Positions 1-5,909 of a stretch of DNA of 10,980 nucleotides are shown piece after piece. Positions within the stretch are counted from its first letter, which is position 1, and the number at the start of each line of letters is the position of its first letter. The translations under genes and the position numbers were made by a program. Source of the stretch: an uncultured Collinsella sp. (GTDB taxonomy: Bacteria; Actinomycetota; Coriobacteriia; Coriobacteriales; Coriobacteriaceae); contig CAUHFS010000060.1 in assembly GCA_959605475.1 (NCBI GenBank), forward strand, positions 1 through 10,980. Direction: 5' to 3'. The notes below the pieces were generated by a model. It was not told the origin of the DNA. It worked only from the letters and a program-made list of their open reading frames with translations, and made no database searches.

Positions 1-573
1 GTCGACGACAACCGGCAGACCGTGCTTCTTGGCGATCTCGGAGATGGCGTCGATATTGGGGATGTCAGAATTGGGGTTGCCGAGCGTCTCGAGGTAGATG
101 ACCGTGGTGTTGTCCTTGATGGCGCCCTCGACCTCGTCCAGGTTATGAGCGTCGACAAACGTGGTCTCGACGCCAAACTGGGAGAGCGTATGCTCCAGCA
201 GGTTGTAGGAGCCACCGTAGATGGTCTTCTGGGCAACCACATGGTCACCGGCCTGAGCAAGAGCCTGCAGGGTATAGGTGATGGCAGCAGCACCGGAGGC
301 GACGGCGAGACCTGCCACGCCACCCTCGAGTGCGGCGATACGGTCCTCGAAGACGCCCTGGGTGGAGTTGGTCAGACGGCCGTAGATGTTACCAGCATCG
401 GCAAGACCAAAGCGGTCGGCGGCGTGCTGGGAGTTGCGGAACACATAGCTCGTGGTCTGGTAGATAGGCACGGCGCGGGAGTCGGATGCGGGATCGGCGC
501 TCTCCTGGCCAACGTGAAGCTGCAGGGTATCGAAACCAAAGGTGTGCTCGGGGTTGTTGATGAACTGGCTCAT
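1..573 (-). CDS. metY: O-acetylhomoserine sulfhydrylase (MetY type), N-terminal 191 residues
   Basis: PLP-dependent enzyme of the Cys/Met metabolism family, which makes homocysteine from O-acetylhomoserine and sulfide in the cytoplasm. The gene starts at 573 and runs off the left edge, so only 191 residues are visible, less than half of a usual ~430-residue MetY. Visible family signatures in order: FDTLQLHVGQ near residues 14-23, PIYQTTSYVF near 36-45, IYGRLTNST near 63-71, an ALEGG followed by ASGAAA (usual form SGxAA), then GDHVVAQKTIYGGSYNLL, and LETLGNP near 160-166. The PLP-binding lysine lies beyond the edge. The ATG is preceded 6 nt upstream by AAGGAG (580-585). The long N-terminal part with NPEHTFGFDTLQLHVGQ favours MetY over MetB/MetC. 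It is divergent from a LysR-type gene and has a structured leader, so sulfur or methionine control is likely. Confidence 0.93.
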   Translation of the reverse strand, partial: MSQFINNPEHTFGFDTLQLHVGQESADPASDSRAVPIYQTTSYVFRNSQHAADRFGLADAGNIYGRLTNSTQGVFEDRIAALEGGVAGLAVASGAAAITYTLQALAQAGDHVVAQKTIYGGSYNLLEHTLSQFGVETTFVDAHNLDEVEGAIKDNTTVIYLETLGNPNSDIPNIDAISEIAKKHGLPVVVD

Positions 574-628
574 GATGATCTCCTTGATCGAACAAAAGTA
601 AACAAATTAGAGAGAAGTAAGTCGCTGT

Positions 629-702
629 CTCCTGATCACGCCAACGGGCGCAAACAGGAGCCCGGCATTCGTCTTGGTAAGCATTTCATATGCGGGCCTC
701 CT
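629..702 (-). promoter_or_regulatory. metY leader with two mutually exclusive hairpins
   Basis: Read on the minus strand, the leader can fold two ways. Structure A pairs AGGAG (702-698) with CTCCT (660-656), CCCG (696-693) with CGGG (664-661) and CAT (692-690) with ATG (668-666), with single bulges. It would bury the ribosome binding site of the 17-codon ORF at 636-689. Structure B pairs CTCCTG (660-655) with CAGGAG (634-629), with an inner CGCC/GGCG stem (650-647 with 642-639). The segment 656-660 is shared, so A and B cannot coexist. Structure B is followed by a pyrimidine-rich stretch rather than a clean U run, so a simple intrinsic terminator is not obvious. I see no SAM riboswitch or T-box consensus. 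The pairings are read directly; regulatory function is inferred. Confidence 0.5.
636..689 (-). CDS. Short leader ORF upstream of metY (17 codons, two Cys)
   Basis: A short ORF reading MKCLPRRMPGSCLRPLA and ending in TGA. The ATG at 689 is preceded 7 nt upstream by a strong AAAGGAGG. It lies between the predicted metY promoter and metY itself, about 60 nt into the transcript, and its stop falls inside hairpin B of the leader. Cys codons are at positions 3 and 12; codon 12 (656-654) overlaps the strand of the hairpin B stem, so a ribosome paused there would prevent that stem. This is the layout of a leader peptide that senses amino acid supply. Cys-rich leader ORFs that control sulfur genes are known in other Actinomycetota, but I do not recognise this peptide, and two Cys in 17 is only modest enrichment. 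Whether it is translated is unproven. Confidence 0.45.
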   Translation of the reverse strand: MKCLPRRMPGSCLRPLA

Positions 703-757
703 TTCGCATCCCGGTTCCGTGGTCGGTTTAATTACCTACCGCCTTTGTGTGTTTTGA

Positions 758-786
758 ATAGTACGAGCATTGTTTCGCTCGGTCAA
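758..786 (-). promoter_or_regulatory. Predicted metY promoter
   Basis: On the minus strand TTGACC (786-781) is separated by exactly 17 bp from TACTAT (763-758), a good match to a sigma-70 family promoter. Transcription would start near 751, giving a leader of about 178 nt before the metY ATG. Confidence 0.65.
764..781. promoter_or_regulatory. Dyad within the metY promoter spacer
   Basis: CGAGC (764-768) and GCTCG (777-781) form a perfect 5-bp inverted repeat with an 8-bp centre, filling the spacer between the metY -35 and -10 elements. The position would suit a repressor site or the promoter-proximal site of an activator. No T-N11-A pattern is present, so it is not an obvious LysR box. Confidence 0.35.
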
Positions 787-806
787 TCACTTAAAAGCGC
801 TAACCT

Positions 807-827
807 GTTATCGGTTTTGTAGATAAC
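807..827. promoter_or_regulatory. LysR-type operator, ATC-N9-GAT
   Basis: GTTATC (807-812) and GATAAC (822-827) form a perfect 6-bp inverted repeat that contains T-N11-A within ATC-N9-GAT, the classical recognition site of LysR-type regulators. Its centre (817) is about 66 bp upstream of the predicted metY start, the usual place for the recognition site of an activating LysR protein, and 20-40 bp upstream of the lysR ATG, as expected for autorepression. Confidence 0.65.
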
Positions 828-846
828 GCTCGAAAGGACGGCGCCG

Positions 847-1749
847 ATGACCCTCCAGCAGCTTCGTTTTCTGATCGCCGTGGCAGAGTCCGGCTCAATC
901 AACGCCGCAGCTCAGCGCCTCTATACCGCTCAGTCCAACATCTCAAACGCCGTCAAAAGCCTGGAGCAGGAACTCCACCTGGAGATCTTCACGCGCTCCA
1001 GCCGCGGCGTCACGCTCACCAACGACGGCACCGAGCTTTTGGGCTATGCGCGCCAGGTCGTAGAGCAGGCCGATATGCTCGAGGCCCGCTACGAGGACGG
1101 CGGCACCCCGCAAGCCCGCCTCGCCATTTCCGCCCAGCACTACGCCTTTTCGGTCGAGGCCTTTGTCAACGTGGTCGAGCGCTGCCGCGACAGCAAGTTC
1201 GAGTTCATCATGCGCGAGACCACCACGTCGCAGATCATCGATGACGTCCGCGCGTTTCGCAGCGACATCGGCATCCTGTATCTGGACGACTTTAATGCCC
1301 GCGTTCTGCAGAAGGCTTTTGCCGATGCGCGTGCGAGCTTCCATCCCCTATTCGACGCGACGGTCCACGTCTTCGTTAGCGAGCGCCACCCGCTTGCCCG
1401 CCGCCCGCAGCTGTCCCTTGCCGACCTCACACCCTATACGCGCTACAGCTTTGAGCAGGGAACCTCAAACTCCTTCTATTACGCCGAGGAACCTTTTAGC
1501 TATATCCCTTGCGACCGCAACATACGAATCTCGGACCGCGGAACACTTACTAACTTACTTATCACGTCGAACGGTTACACCCTGTCGACCGGTGTCCTCT
1601 CCAATGAAATGCAATGGGGTATGGCATCGATCCCGTTAGCAGACGCCCCAACGATGCACGTAGGCTATATCATGCACGACGAGCGCAAGCCCTCTCCCCT
1701 CTTGCAGCAATACCTCGACGAGCTCAACCGCATCATCCATGCCAACTAA
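847..1749 (+). CDS. LysR-type transcriptional regulator
   Basis: A 300-residue DNA-binding regulator of normal LysR length. The N-terminal winged helix-turn-helix spans about residues 1-60: TLQQLRFLIAVAESGSINAAAQ, then the recognition helix region TAQSNISNAVKSLE and the wing LEIFTRSSRGVTLTNDG. A linker helix runs to about residue 85, and residues 90-290 form the periplasmic-binding-like effector domain. The ATG at 847 follows AAAGGA by 7 nt. It is divergent from metY and the intergenic region holds an ATC-N9-GAT box at the right distance from the metY promoter, so it most likely controls metY and itself. By analogy with CysB, CmbR and similar regulators the signal may be a sulfur amino acid precursor such as O-acetylhomoserine or O-acetylserine; that is inference. 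No other target is visible. Confidence 0.9.
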   Translation: MTLQQLRFLIAVAESGSINAAAQRLYTAQSNISNAVKSLEQELHLEIFTRSSRGVTLTNDGTELLGYARQVVEQADMLEARYEDGGTPQARLAISAQHYAFSVEAFVNVVERCRDSKFEFIMRETTTSQIIDDVRAFRSDIGILYLDDFNARVLQKAFADARASFHPLFDATVHVFVSERHPLARRPQLSLADLTPYTRYSFEQGTSNSFYYAEEPFSYIPCDRNIRISDRGTLTNLLITSNGYTLSTGVLSNEMQWGMASIPLADAPTMHVGYIMHDERKPSPLLQQYLDELNRIIHAN

Positions 1750-1804
1750 CTGTCGGAAGACGGGGTAGAAATCGTAGATTGCTAGCCCCCGGCGGACATG
1801 GCGC

Positions 1805-1810
1805 TACAAT
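1805..1810 (+). promoter_or_regulatory. Possible -10 element for rnhA
   Basis: TACAAT preceded by GGCGC. No good -35 sits 16-18 bp upstream (TTGCTA at 1779 is 20 bp away), so support is weak. If used, transcription would begin near 1817, downstream of the upstream ATG at 1798, which favours the GTG start of rnhA at 1849. Confidence 0.35.
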
Positions 1811-1848
1811 GGTCACTCACACGAAACGTACCCAACGAAAGGAACCAT

Positions 1849-2334
1849 GTGAAGGTCATCATCTATACCGACGGCTCGGCCCGATCAAATCCGGGACGCG
1901 GCGGCTACGGCGCCGTGCTCAAATACACCAACCCCGCCGGCAAGACCTTCACCTCCGAGCTTTCGCGCGGCTACGCCAAGACCACCAACAACCGCATGGA
2001 GCTCATGGCGGTCATCGTGGCGCTCGAGGCGCTCAACCGCCCCTGCGAGGTCGAGGTCCATTCCGATTCGCAGTACGTCGTCAACGCTTTCAATAAACAC
2101 TGGATCGACGGCTGGAAAAAACGCGGCTGGAAGACCGCCAACAAGCAGCCTGTCAAGAACCGCGACTTGTGGGAGCGCCTGCTCACCGCAAAGAGCAAGC
2201 ACAAAGTGGAGTTCATCTGGGTTAAGGGCCACGCCGGCCATGAGCTCAACGAGCGCTGCGACGAGCTTGCCACCACGGCGGCCGACGGCAGCAACCTCGA
2301 TATCGACACCGGCTTTAACGAGAGCGACCTGTAA
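1849..2334 (+). CDS. rnhA: Ribonuclease HI
   Basis: Endonuclease that removes the RNA strand of RNA/DNA hybrids, such as Okazaki primers and R-loops. The product is 161 residues, a typical RNase HI length. The four catalytic acidic residues are present: D8 in IYTDGSA, E51 in NNRMELMA, D73 in VHSDSQYV, and D138 in NERCDELA, together with the catalytic-loop His H128 in VKGHAG. The basic handle region, WIDGWKKRGWKTAN near residues 85-98, is also present, as in E. coli type enzymes. I chose the GTG start at 1849 because AAAGGA lies 5 nt upstream and the protein then begins at the first beta strand (VKVIIYTDG). An in-frame ATG at 1798 would add 17 unconserved residues and lies at or before the likely transcription start. 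An out-of-frame ATG-TGA overlaps the GTG. It appears to be a single gene. Confidence 0.95.
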   Translation: MKVIIYTDGSARSNPGRGGYGAVLKYTNPAGKTFTSELSRGYAKTTNNRMELMAVIVALEALNRPCEVEVHSDSQYVVNAFNKHWIDGWKKRGWKTANKQPVKNRDLWERLLTAKSKHKVEFIWVKGHAGHELNERCDELATTAADGSNLDIDTGFNESDL

Positions 2335-2407
2335 TAGCGTTTTCGCGCAGCTTTATATCCCCACGCGCTACACTCATCCTGTAGACCAAACAACGCAAGG
2401 GGGACGT

Positions 2408-3514
2408 ATGCTGCGCATCGCGACCATCGGCACATCCATGATCACCGACGACTTTATCCAAGTCGTCAACGCCAACGACCAAGCCGCGTTTGTGGGCACG
2501 CTTTCGCGCGACGCCAATCGCGGTACTGCCTTTACCGCCGAACACGGCGGCGAACGTAACTTCACCGCACTTGACGAGCTTGCGTCCGCCGTCGACGTCG
2601 ACGCCGTCTATATCGGCAGCCCTAACGCACTTCACTACGAGCAGGCCCTTGCCTGCATCGCCGGTGGCAAGCACGTCATCGTCGAGAAACCCTTCTGCGC
2701 CACCGAAGCGCAGGCGCTGGAAGTCTTCCGCGCTGCCGAGGCAGCAGGTGTCGTGGCTCTCGAGGCCATGCGTCCCCTCCACGATCCCGCCTTCCACGCC
2801 ATCGAGGACGCCCTGGGCGAGATCGCCCCCATCCGCCGCGCCTCATTGCGCTTTGGCAAGTATTCCTCGCGCTACAACGAGATTCTCGCGGGACGCGCCA
2901 CCAATATCTTCGACTGCAATATGGCATCGGGTTCCCTCATGGACATTGGCGTCTACGCCGTCGAGCCCATGGTCGAGATTTTCGGCATGCCCTCCGGCCT
3001 TACGAGCATGACTACTCTGCTCGACCCCACCACGCGACAGCTCACGCACGGCCCCATCGACGGCTGCGGTTCCATCCTCGCCAGCTACGGCGGAGGCCGC
3101 ATCTCCGTCGAGCTCGCGCACTCCAAAATTACGAATGACCTGCTGCCCTCGCAGATCGAAGGCGAGCGTGGCACTATCCAGATCGACCATCTGTCCACGC
3201 CCCGCAACGTCCGCATCGACTATCGCGGCGATGTCGTACGCGGCTCGGCGACCGAGGCACCGCGCGAACAGGGCGACAACGGCCGCGTGCTCGACCTGCC
3301 CAAATCGAGCAACACTATGGAATACGAACTCACAGACTTTATCACCGCCATCGACGGCATCGATAACGTTAAGGAAGAGATTTGGGAGACCCCGGCAGGA
3401 CGTCACGAGCTTGGCCACTACCGCGATGTCACGCTCGTCTCACTGCGCATCATGGATGCCGTGCGCCAGCAGGCCGGCATAACCTTCCCGGCCGACGCAG
3501 GCAAGCAGGCATAG
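2408..3514 (+). CDS. Gfo/Idh/MocA family NAD(P)-dependent oxidoreductase
   Basis: A 368-residue soluble oxidoreductase. The N-terminal Rossmann domain starts with IATIGTSMIT (residues 4-13), a family-typical variant of the nucleotide-binding loop, continues through VDAVYIGSPNALHYEQA, and carries the EKPF signature at 93-96, whose lysine is a catalytic residue in this family. The C-terminal alpha/beta domain includes the GSLMDIGVYAVEPM segment typical of the group. Substrate cannot be read from sequence; relatives act on sugars, inositols and their derivatives. The ATG at 2408 follows AGGGGG by about 5 nt; an in-frame upstream extension from 2240 would overlap rnhA and is rejected. The stop is 2 bp from the ATG of the acylphosphatase gene, so the two are probably co-translated. 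No sugar transport genes are adjacent to hint at a substrate. Confidence 0.9.
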   Translation: MLRIATIGTSMITDDFIQVVNANDQAAFVGTLSRDANRGTAFTAEHGGERNFTALDELASAVDVDAVYIGSPNALHYEQALACIAGGKHVIVEKPFCATEAQALEVFRAAEAAGVVALEAMRPLHDPAFHAIEDALGEIAPIRRASLRFGKYSSRYNEILAGRATNIFDCNMASGSLMDIGVYAVEPMVEIFGMPSGLTSMTTLLDPTTRQLTHGPIDGCGSILASYGGGRISVELAHSKITNDLLPSQIEGERGTIQIDHLSTPRNVRIDYRGDVVRGSATEAPREQGDNGRVLDLPKSSNTMEYELTDFITAIDGIDNVKEEIWETPAGRHELGHYRDVTLVSLRIMDAVRQQAGITFPADAGKQA

Positions 3515-3516
3515 CG

Positions 3517-3927
3517 ATGGGCCTCTTCGATACGTTCTTCTCCAGCGTCACCGGCGGCAGTCGAGAGCCTCAAAAACCATCAAACGTCGAGCTCGAGCTG
3601 CGCCGCAGGCTTACCGTACTCGCAAGCGACGAGGCCACTCAAGACACTCCCCTGCGCTATTTCCTGCGCTGGGCGGGGCAAGTCCAAGGCGTTGGTTTTC
3701 GCTTTACCAACACCAACCTCGCACAGGCACGCGCACTCACCGGCTGGGTGCGTAACATGGAAGACGGCTCAGTCGAGATGGAGATACAGGGAGCTCCGGC
3801 AAACGTCCTATCTCATCTCGAGGCGCTTCATGCCTCCTACGAGCGCATGGGAACGCGTTTTCGCCTCGTAGACGCCCAGGCCCGAGCCCCACTTGCCAAT
3901 GAAGACGGTTTCAGTCCTCATTATTAG
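3517..3927 (+). CDS. acyP: Acylphosphatase with N-terminal extension
   Basis: Small enzyme that hydrolyses the carboxyl-phosphate bond of acyl phosphates. The 136-residue product has the core from about residue 47: GQVQGVGFR, with the phosphate-binding Arg at R62, and GWVRNMEDGSVE, with the catalytic Asn at N80. Their 18-residue spacing equals that of R23 and N41 in classical acylphosphatases. The first ~45 residues are extra compared with the ~90-residue family norm. They begin with a hydrophobic GLFDTFFSSV and continue with a charged ELELRRRL helix, and have no clear signal peptide cleavage pattern. The ATG is 2 bp after the stop of the oxidoreductase gene with only a weak AGG upstream, which suggests translational coupling. 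Its stop codon lies in the -35 area of the next gene's promoter. Confidence 0.9.
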   Translation: MGLFDTFFSSVTGGSREPQKPSNVELELRRRLTVLASDEATQDTPLRYFLRWAGQVQGVGFRFTNTNLAQARALTGWVRNMEDGSVEMEIQGAPANVLSHLEALHASYERMGTRFRLVDAQARAPLANEDGFSPHY

Positions 3928-3952
3928 TATTGTGTGCTAAATACGGTATCAT
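3924..3952 (+). promoter_or_regulatory. Promoter and dyad upstream of the PerR-type gene
   Basis: TATCAT (3947-3952) lies 17 bp after a weak TTAGTA (3924-3929). The spacer holds GTATT (3927-3931) and AATAC (3940-3944), a perfect 5-bp inverted repeat with an 8-bp centre. An AT-rich dyad at this position is where a Fur/PerR protein would repress its own gene. It does not match the Bacillus PerR box exactly, so the assignment is tentative. Confidence 0.45.
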
Positions 3953-3988
3953 TTACCTACGACCGTTAATAGAAAAGAGGCGAGGCGC

Positions 3989-4369
3989 ATGGCGGTGCAA
4001 AGAAGGAATACCAGGCAGCGAAAGCTAGTTCTTGACGCCGTGCGCCAAAGCTATAACCATCCCACCGCCGACGAAATCTACAACGTCGTGCGCGCGCAGG
4101 ATGACAAAATCAGCCGCGGTACGGTCTACCGCAATCTCAATCTCTTGGCCGACGCAGGCGAAATCCTCTCCATCAAGACGCCGGGCGGCAGCCGCTTCGA
4201 TCGCACGATCGAGCCGCATGCGCATATCATCTGCACCTCGTGCAGCCGCGTCATCGACGTACCGCTCCCCTTCGATGCCCAGCTCGACGCCAAGGCGTCC
4301 GAGCAAATCGGCTGGCACGTCACGTCGCACTACACCATCTTCGAGGGTCTCTGCCCCGACTGCCGGTAG
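3989..4369 (+). CDS. Fur family regulator, PerR type
   Basis: A 126-residue metal-dependent repressor. The winged helix is in residues 1-70: NTRQRKLVLDAV, HPTADEIY and the recognition helix SRGTVYRNLNLLADAGEI. The dimerisation and metal domain follows. C82, C85 (CTSC) and C122, C125 (CPDC) make the structural zinc site. H24, D71, H77, H79 and D90 fall at the positions of H37, D85, H91, H93 and D104 of Bacillus PerR, offset by 13-14 residues. The Asp at the D104 position is the feature separating PerR from Fur, so peroxide sensing through Fe-catalysed His oxidation is the best guess. The start is preceded by a purine-rich GAGGCGAGG. Peroxide defence genes are not in the window. It has its own promoter overlapping the acylphosphatase stop. 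Confidence is high for the family and moderate for PerR rather than Fur. Confidence 0.88.
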   Translation: MAVQRRNTRQRKLVLDAVRQSYNHPTADEIYNVVRAQDDKISRGTVYRNLNLLADAGEILSIKTPGGSRFDRTIEPHAHIICTSCSRVIDVPLPFDAQLDAKASEQIGWHVTSHYTIFEGLCPDCR

Positions 4370-4449
4370 ATGTTCGGGACATGCCTTAAAATCCACCTTT
4401 CCGCGCTTTGCAGCAAAAAATAGATTTCTAGGCATGTCCCAAATATCTA
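4367..4449. repeat. 83-bp inverted repeat spanning both convergent stop codons
   Basis: Two 29-nt arms, 4367-4395 and 4421-4449, pair at 24 positions plus one G-T, with a 25-nt loop. The core GGGACATGCCT (4376-4386) with AGGCATGTCCC (4430-4440) is perfect. The outer arm ends are the TAG stop of the PerR-type gene (4367-4369) and the TAG stop of the HAD gene (4449-4447). It probably acts as a two-way terminator for the convergent genes, but it has no U run after either arm. The arms are much longer than a usual terminator and it shares a GGGACAT core with the repeat at 10664-10747, so it may be a copy of a dispersed palindromic element. Confidence 0.8.
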
Positions 4450-5244
4450 CTCAGCGAGCAGGCGATGCAATTCCTCTTCGACCGTGCGCACGTAGCGGAC
4501 GCGGTCGTTAATGCCACGCATAGAGGGGTTGCAGCTCTCCATCAGATAGGGATGGCCCACGACGTTGAGCATGTCGCGGTCGTTTTCGTTATCGCCAAAC
4601 GCCATCATCTCATCGGGCGAAATACCCAGGGCGCGACCGTAATCGGCAAGCGCGGAGCCCTTGCCCGAACCAAAACCGATAAAGTCCGTCCATTCGGTTC
4701 CCGACGTCATCACGGCAACACGGTCGCTAAAGAGGCGCTCGAAATACTCCAGGGCCGCCGGCTGATTCACCTCGGGCGTCTGGAAGGCAATCTTAATGAC
4801 GTCCTCTTCGATATCCTCGGGGCGGTCGACCACCGCCACATCGCAGTGGACCTCATAGCGCAAATGGTCGACGAACGCATCGTTGCCGCTCATGGTGTAG
4901 AGGTGTCCCTCACATGAAAGGGTCACGTCGGCATGGGGATACGCAACCACGGCATTCGCGATATCCATAGCAAGGCTACGCTCCATGGAACGCTTGACAG
5001 CGGCACGCCCCCCGCTCATCACCAGGGCTCCGTTTTCGCATACATAGGCGAGCTCATCGGCCACCGGGGCAAACAGGTAGCGCAAGCTCGCATATTGACG
5101 GCCGCTCGCCGGCATAAACACGATACCGCGACGATGCAGTTCATCGATGAGTTCAAAGGCCTCGGAACGCGGCTCGCGCTCCCCCGGATGCAGCAACGTG
5201 CCGTCCAAATCGCATGCAATCAGCTTGATTCCTTCAAGACCCAT
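4447..5244 (-). CDS. Cof-type HAD-IIB family phosphatase
   Basis: A 265-residue haloacid dehalogenase superfamily hydrolase, cytoplasmic, probably dephosphorylating a sugar phosphate or other small metabolite. Motif I is ACDLDGTLL, with the nucleophile D12 and acid/base D14. Motif II is represented by the Ser of MPASGRQYASLRYL. Motif III is the Lys of GSGKGSALADYG. Motif IV is AFGDNENDRDML. The segment between motifs II and III, about residues 80-185, is the large C2B cap that marks the Cof group. I chose the ATG at 5244, with GGGGGAAA about 4 nt upstream. An in-frame start at 5304 would place a terminator hairpin inside the coding region and adds unconserved residues. It appears transcribed alone, between a terminator at 5276-5314 and the inverted repeat at its 3' end. 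Substrate unknown. Confidence 0.93.
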   Translation of the reverse strand: MGLEGIKLIACDLDGTLLHPGEREPRSEAFELIDELHRRGIVFMPASGRQYASLRYLFAPVADELAYVCENGALVMSGGRAAVKRSMERSLAMDIANAVVAYPHADVTLSCEGHLYTMSGNDAFVDHLRYEVHCDVAVVDRPEDIEEDVIKIAFQTPEVNQPAALEYFERLFSDRVAVMTSGTEWTDFIGFGSGKGSALADYGRALGISPDEMMAFGDNENDRDMLNVVGHPYLMESCNPSMRGINDRVRYVRTVEEELHRLLAE

Positions 5245-5275
5245 ATGCTTTCCCCCACAGCATCTCATCAACAGA

Positions 5276-5314
5276 AAGACGGACTTTGAATAGTTGCCTC
5301 TCAAAGTCCGTCTT
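5276..5314 (-). terminator. Intrinsic terminator after the UreE-like gene
   Basis: AAGACGGACTTTGA (5276-5289) and TCAAAGTCCGTCTT (5301-5314) form a perfect 14-bp stem with an 11-nt loop. On the minus strand it begins 13 bp past the stop of the UreE-like gene and is followed by TTTCTGTT. It is the best classical terminator in the window and separates that gene from the HAD gene. Confidence 0.8.
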
Positions 5315-5327
5315 ACTTATACGCACG

Positions 5328-5906
5328 TTAACCGCGCGCCTTCTTTACGATCGTAAAGTCTGGAGCCATACTCACAACGGCATCCGCCGCACTCGACGCA
5401 AAGCGCCGGTCCGAATCGAGTTCACGGGTAACCGTCGAGAGCCGAACGCCCTCGACGCCCCGGAGCATGCGGCCCAAAACAGGCTGCACCGGCGTATACA
5501 TGCGCACGGTATGCTCGTCCGAATCGCCTCGAAAAAGCGGCGCATGCATATTGCCGATCTCCCAGCACGCATGCGCGAGCGCAATCGGGTCCATGCGGTC
5601 AACTTCGACCAAATAAACCTCGGCGCTGCGCAGGCGCACGACAACCGCCACGGGCACCACGCCCGAACGGTCAATGGCGAGCACGTCGCCGTCGACAAAA
5701 CGACCGCCGTCGGCAGTATCCAGCCGAACATCGACCGTGCGCCCCAGCTCCGTCACGCCCACAAACGTGCATACATCAGCCTGGTCCCAATCGAGCAGTA
5801 GCTCGTCAACTTCAAAGACGCCGCCCAGCTTCCGGCGAAGCAGAAGTTCATAGGACGGATCGTTGAGATTTCCCAAGCATGTCGTCGAAACCAAGCGCTC
5901 AGGCAT
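5328..5906 (-). CDS. UreE-like protein (nickel chaperone fold, ligand His absent)
   Basis: A 192-residue protein whose layout matches UreE, the urease nickel metallochaperone, by comparison from memory. The N-terminal beta domain has DELLLDWDQA (34-43) and RFVDGDVLAID (69-79), equivalent to the UreE pattern ending in GDVL. The C-terminal domain has VDRMDPIALAHACWEIGNMH (102-121), like UreE's DDPF...ACYALGNRH, followed by QPVLGRMLRGVEGV (141-154), like UreE's HVLDDMLRQFG. The conserved nickel-binding His just before VLxxML is replaced here (VQPVL), and there is no His-rich tail. No urease genes are visible. It starts 3 bp after the stop of the SlyD-like gene, with GAGGG in the end of that gene, so the two are translationally coupled. 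The role may be metal delivery to another enzyme or a non-metal function. Confidence is moderate for the family and low for function. Confidence 0.65.
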   Translation of the reverse strand: MPERLVSTTCLGNLNDPSYELLLRRKLGGVFEVDELLLDWDQADVCTFVGVTELGRTVDVRLDTADGGRFVDGDVLAIDRSGVVPVAVVVRLRSAEVYLVEVDRMDPIALAHACWEIGNMHAPLFRGDSDEHTVRMYTPVQPVLGRMLRGVEGVRLSTVTRELDSDRRFASSAADAVVSMAPDFTIVKKARG

Positions 5907-5909
5907 GCT

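Noticed and set aside
22..822. A 266-codon plus-strand open frame at the left end
   Set aside because: It is antisense to metY through 573 and then runs across the regulatory region; the minus-strand reading gives clear MetY motifs.
574..846. SAM, SAH or T-box type riboswitch upstream of metY
   Set aside because: I looked for the usual conserved cores and T-box sequence on the minus strand and found none; the leader ORF and paired stems explain the structure better.
1163..1639. Overlapping open frames inside lysR, the oxidoreductase, fur and the dipeptidase
   Set aside because: They are rich in Arg, Ser, Pro and Thr as expected for frame-shifted GC-rich coding DNA, lack start signals and show no domains.
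5245..5304. N-terminal extension of the HAD phosphatase to a start at 5304
   Set aside because: It would translate through one strand of a 14-bp terminator stem, adds residues not typical of the family, and the ATG at 5244 has its own binding site.
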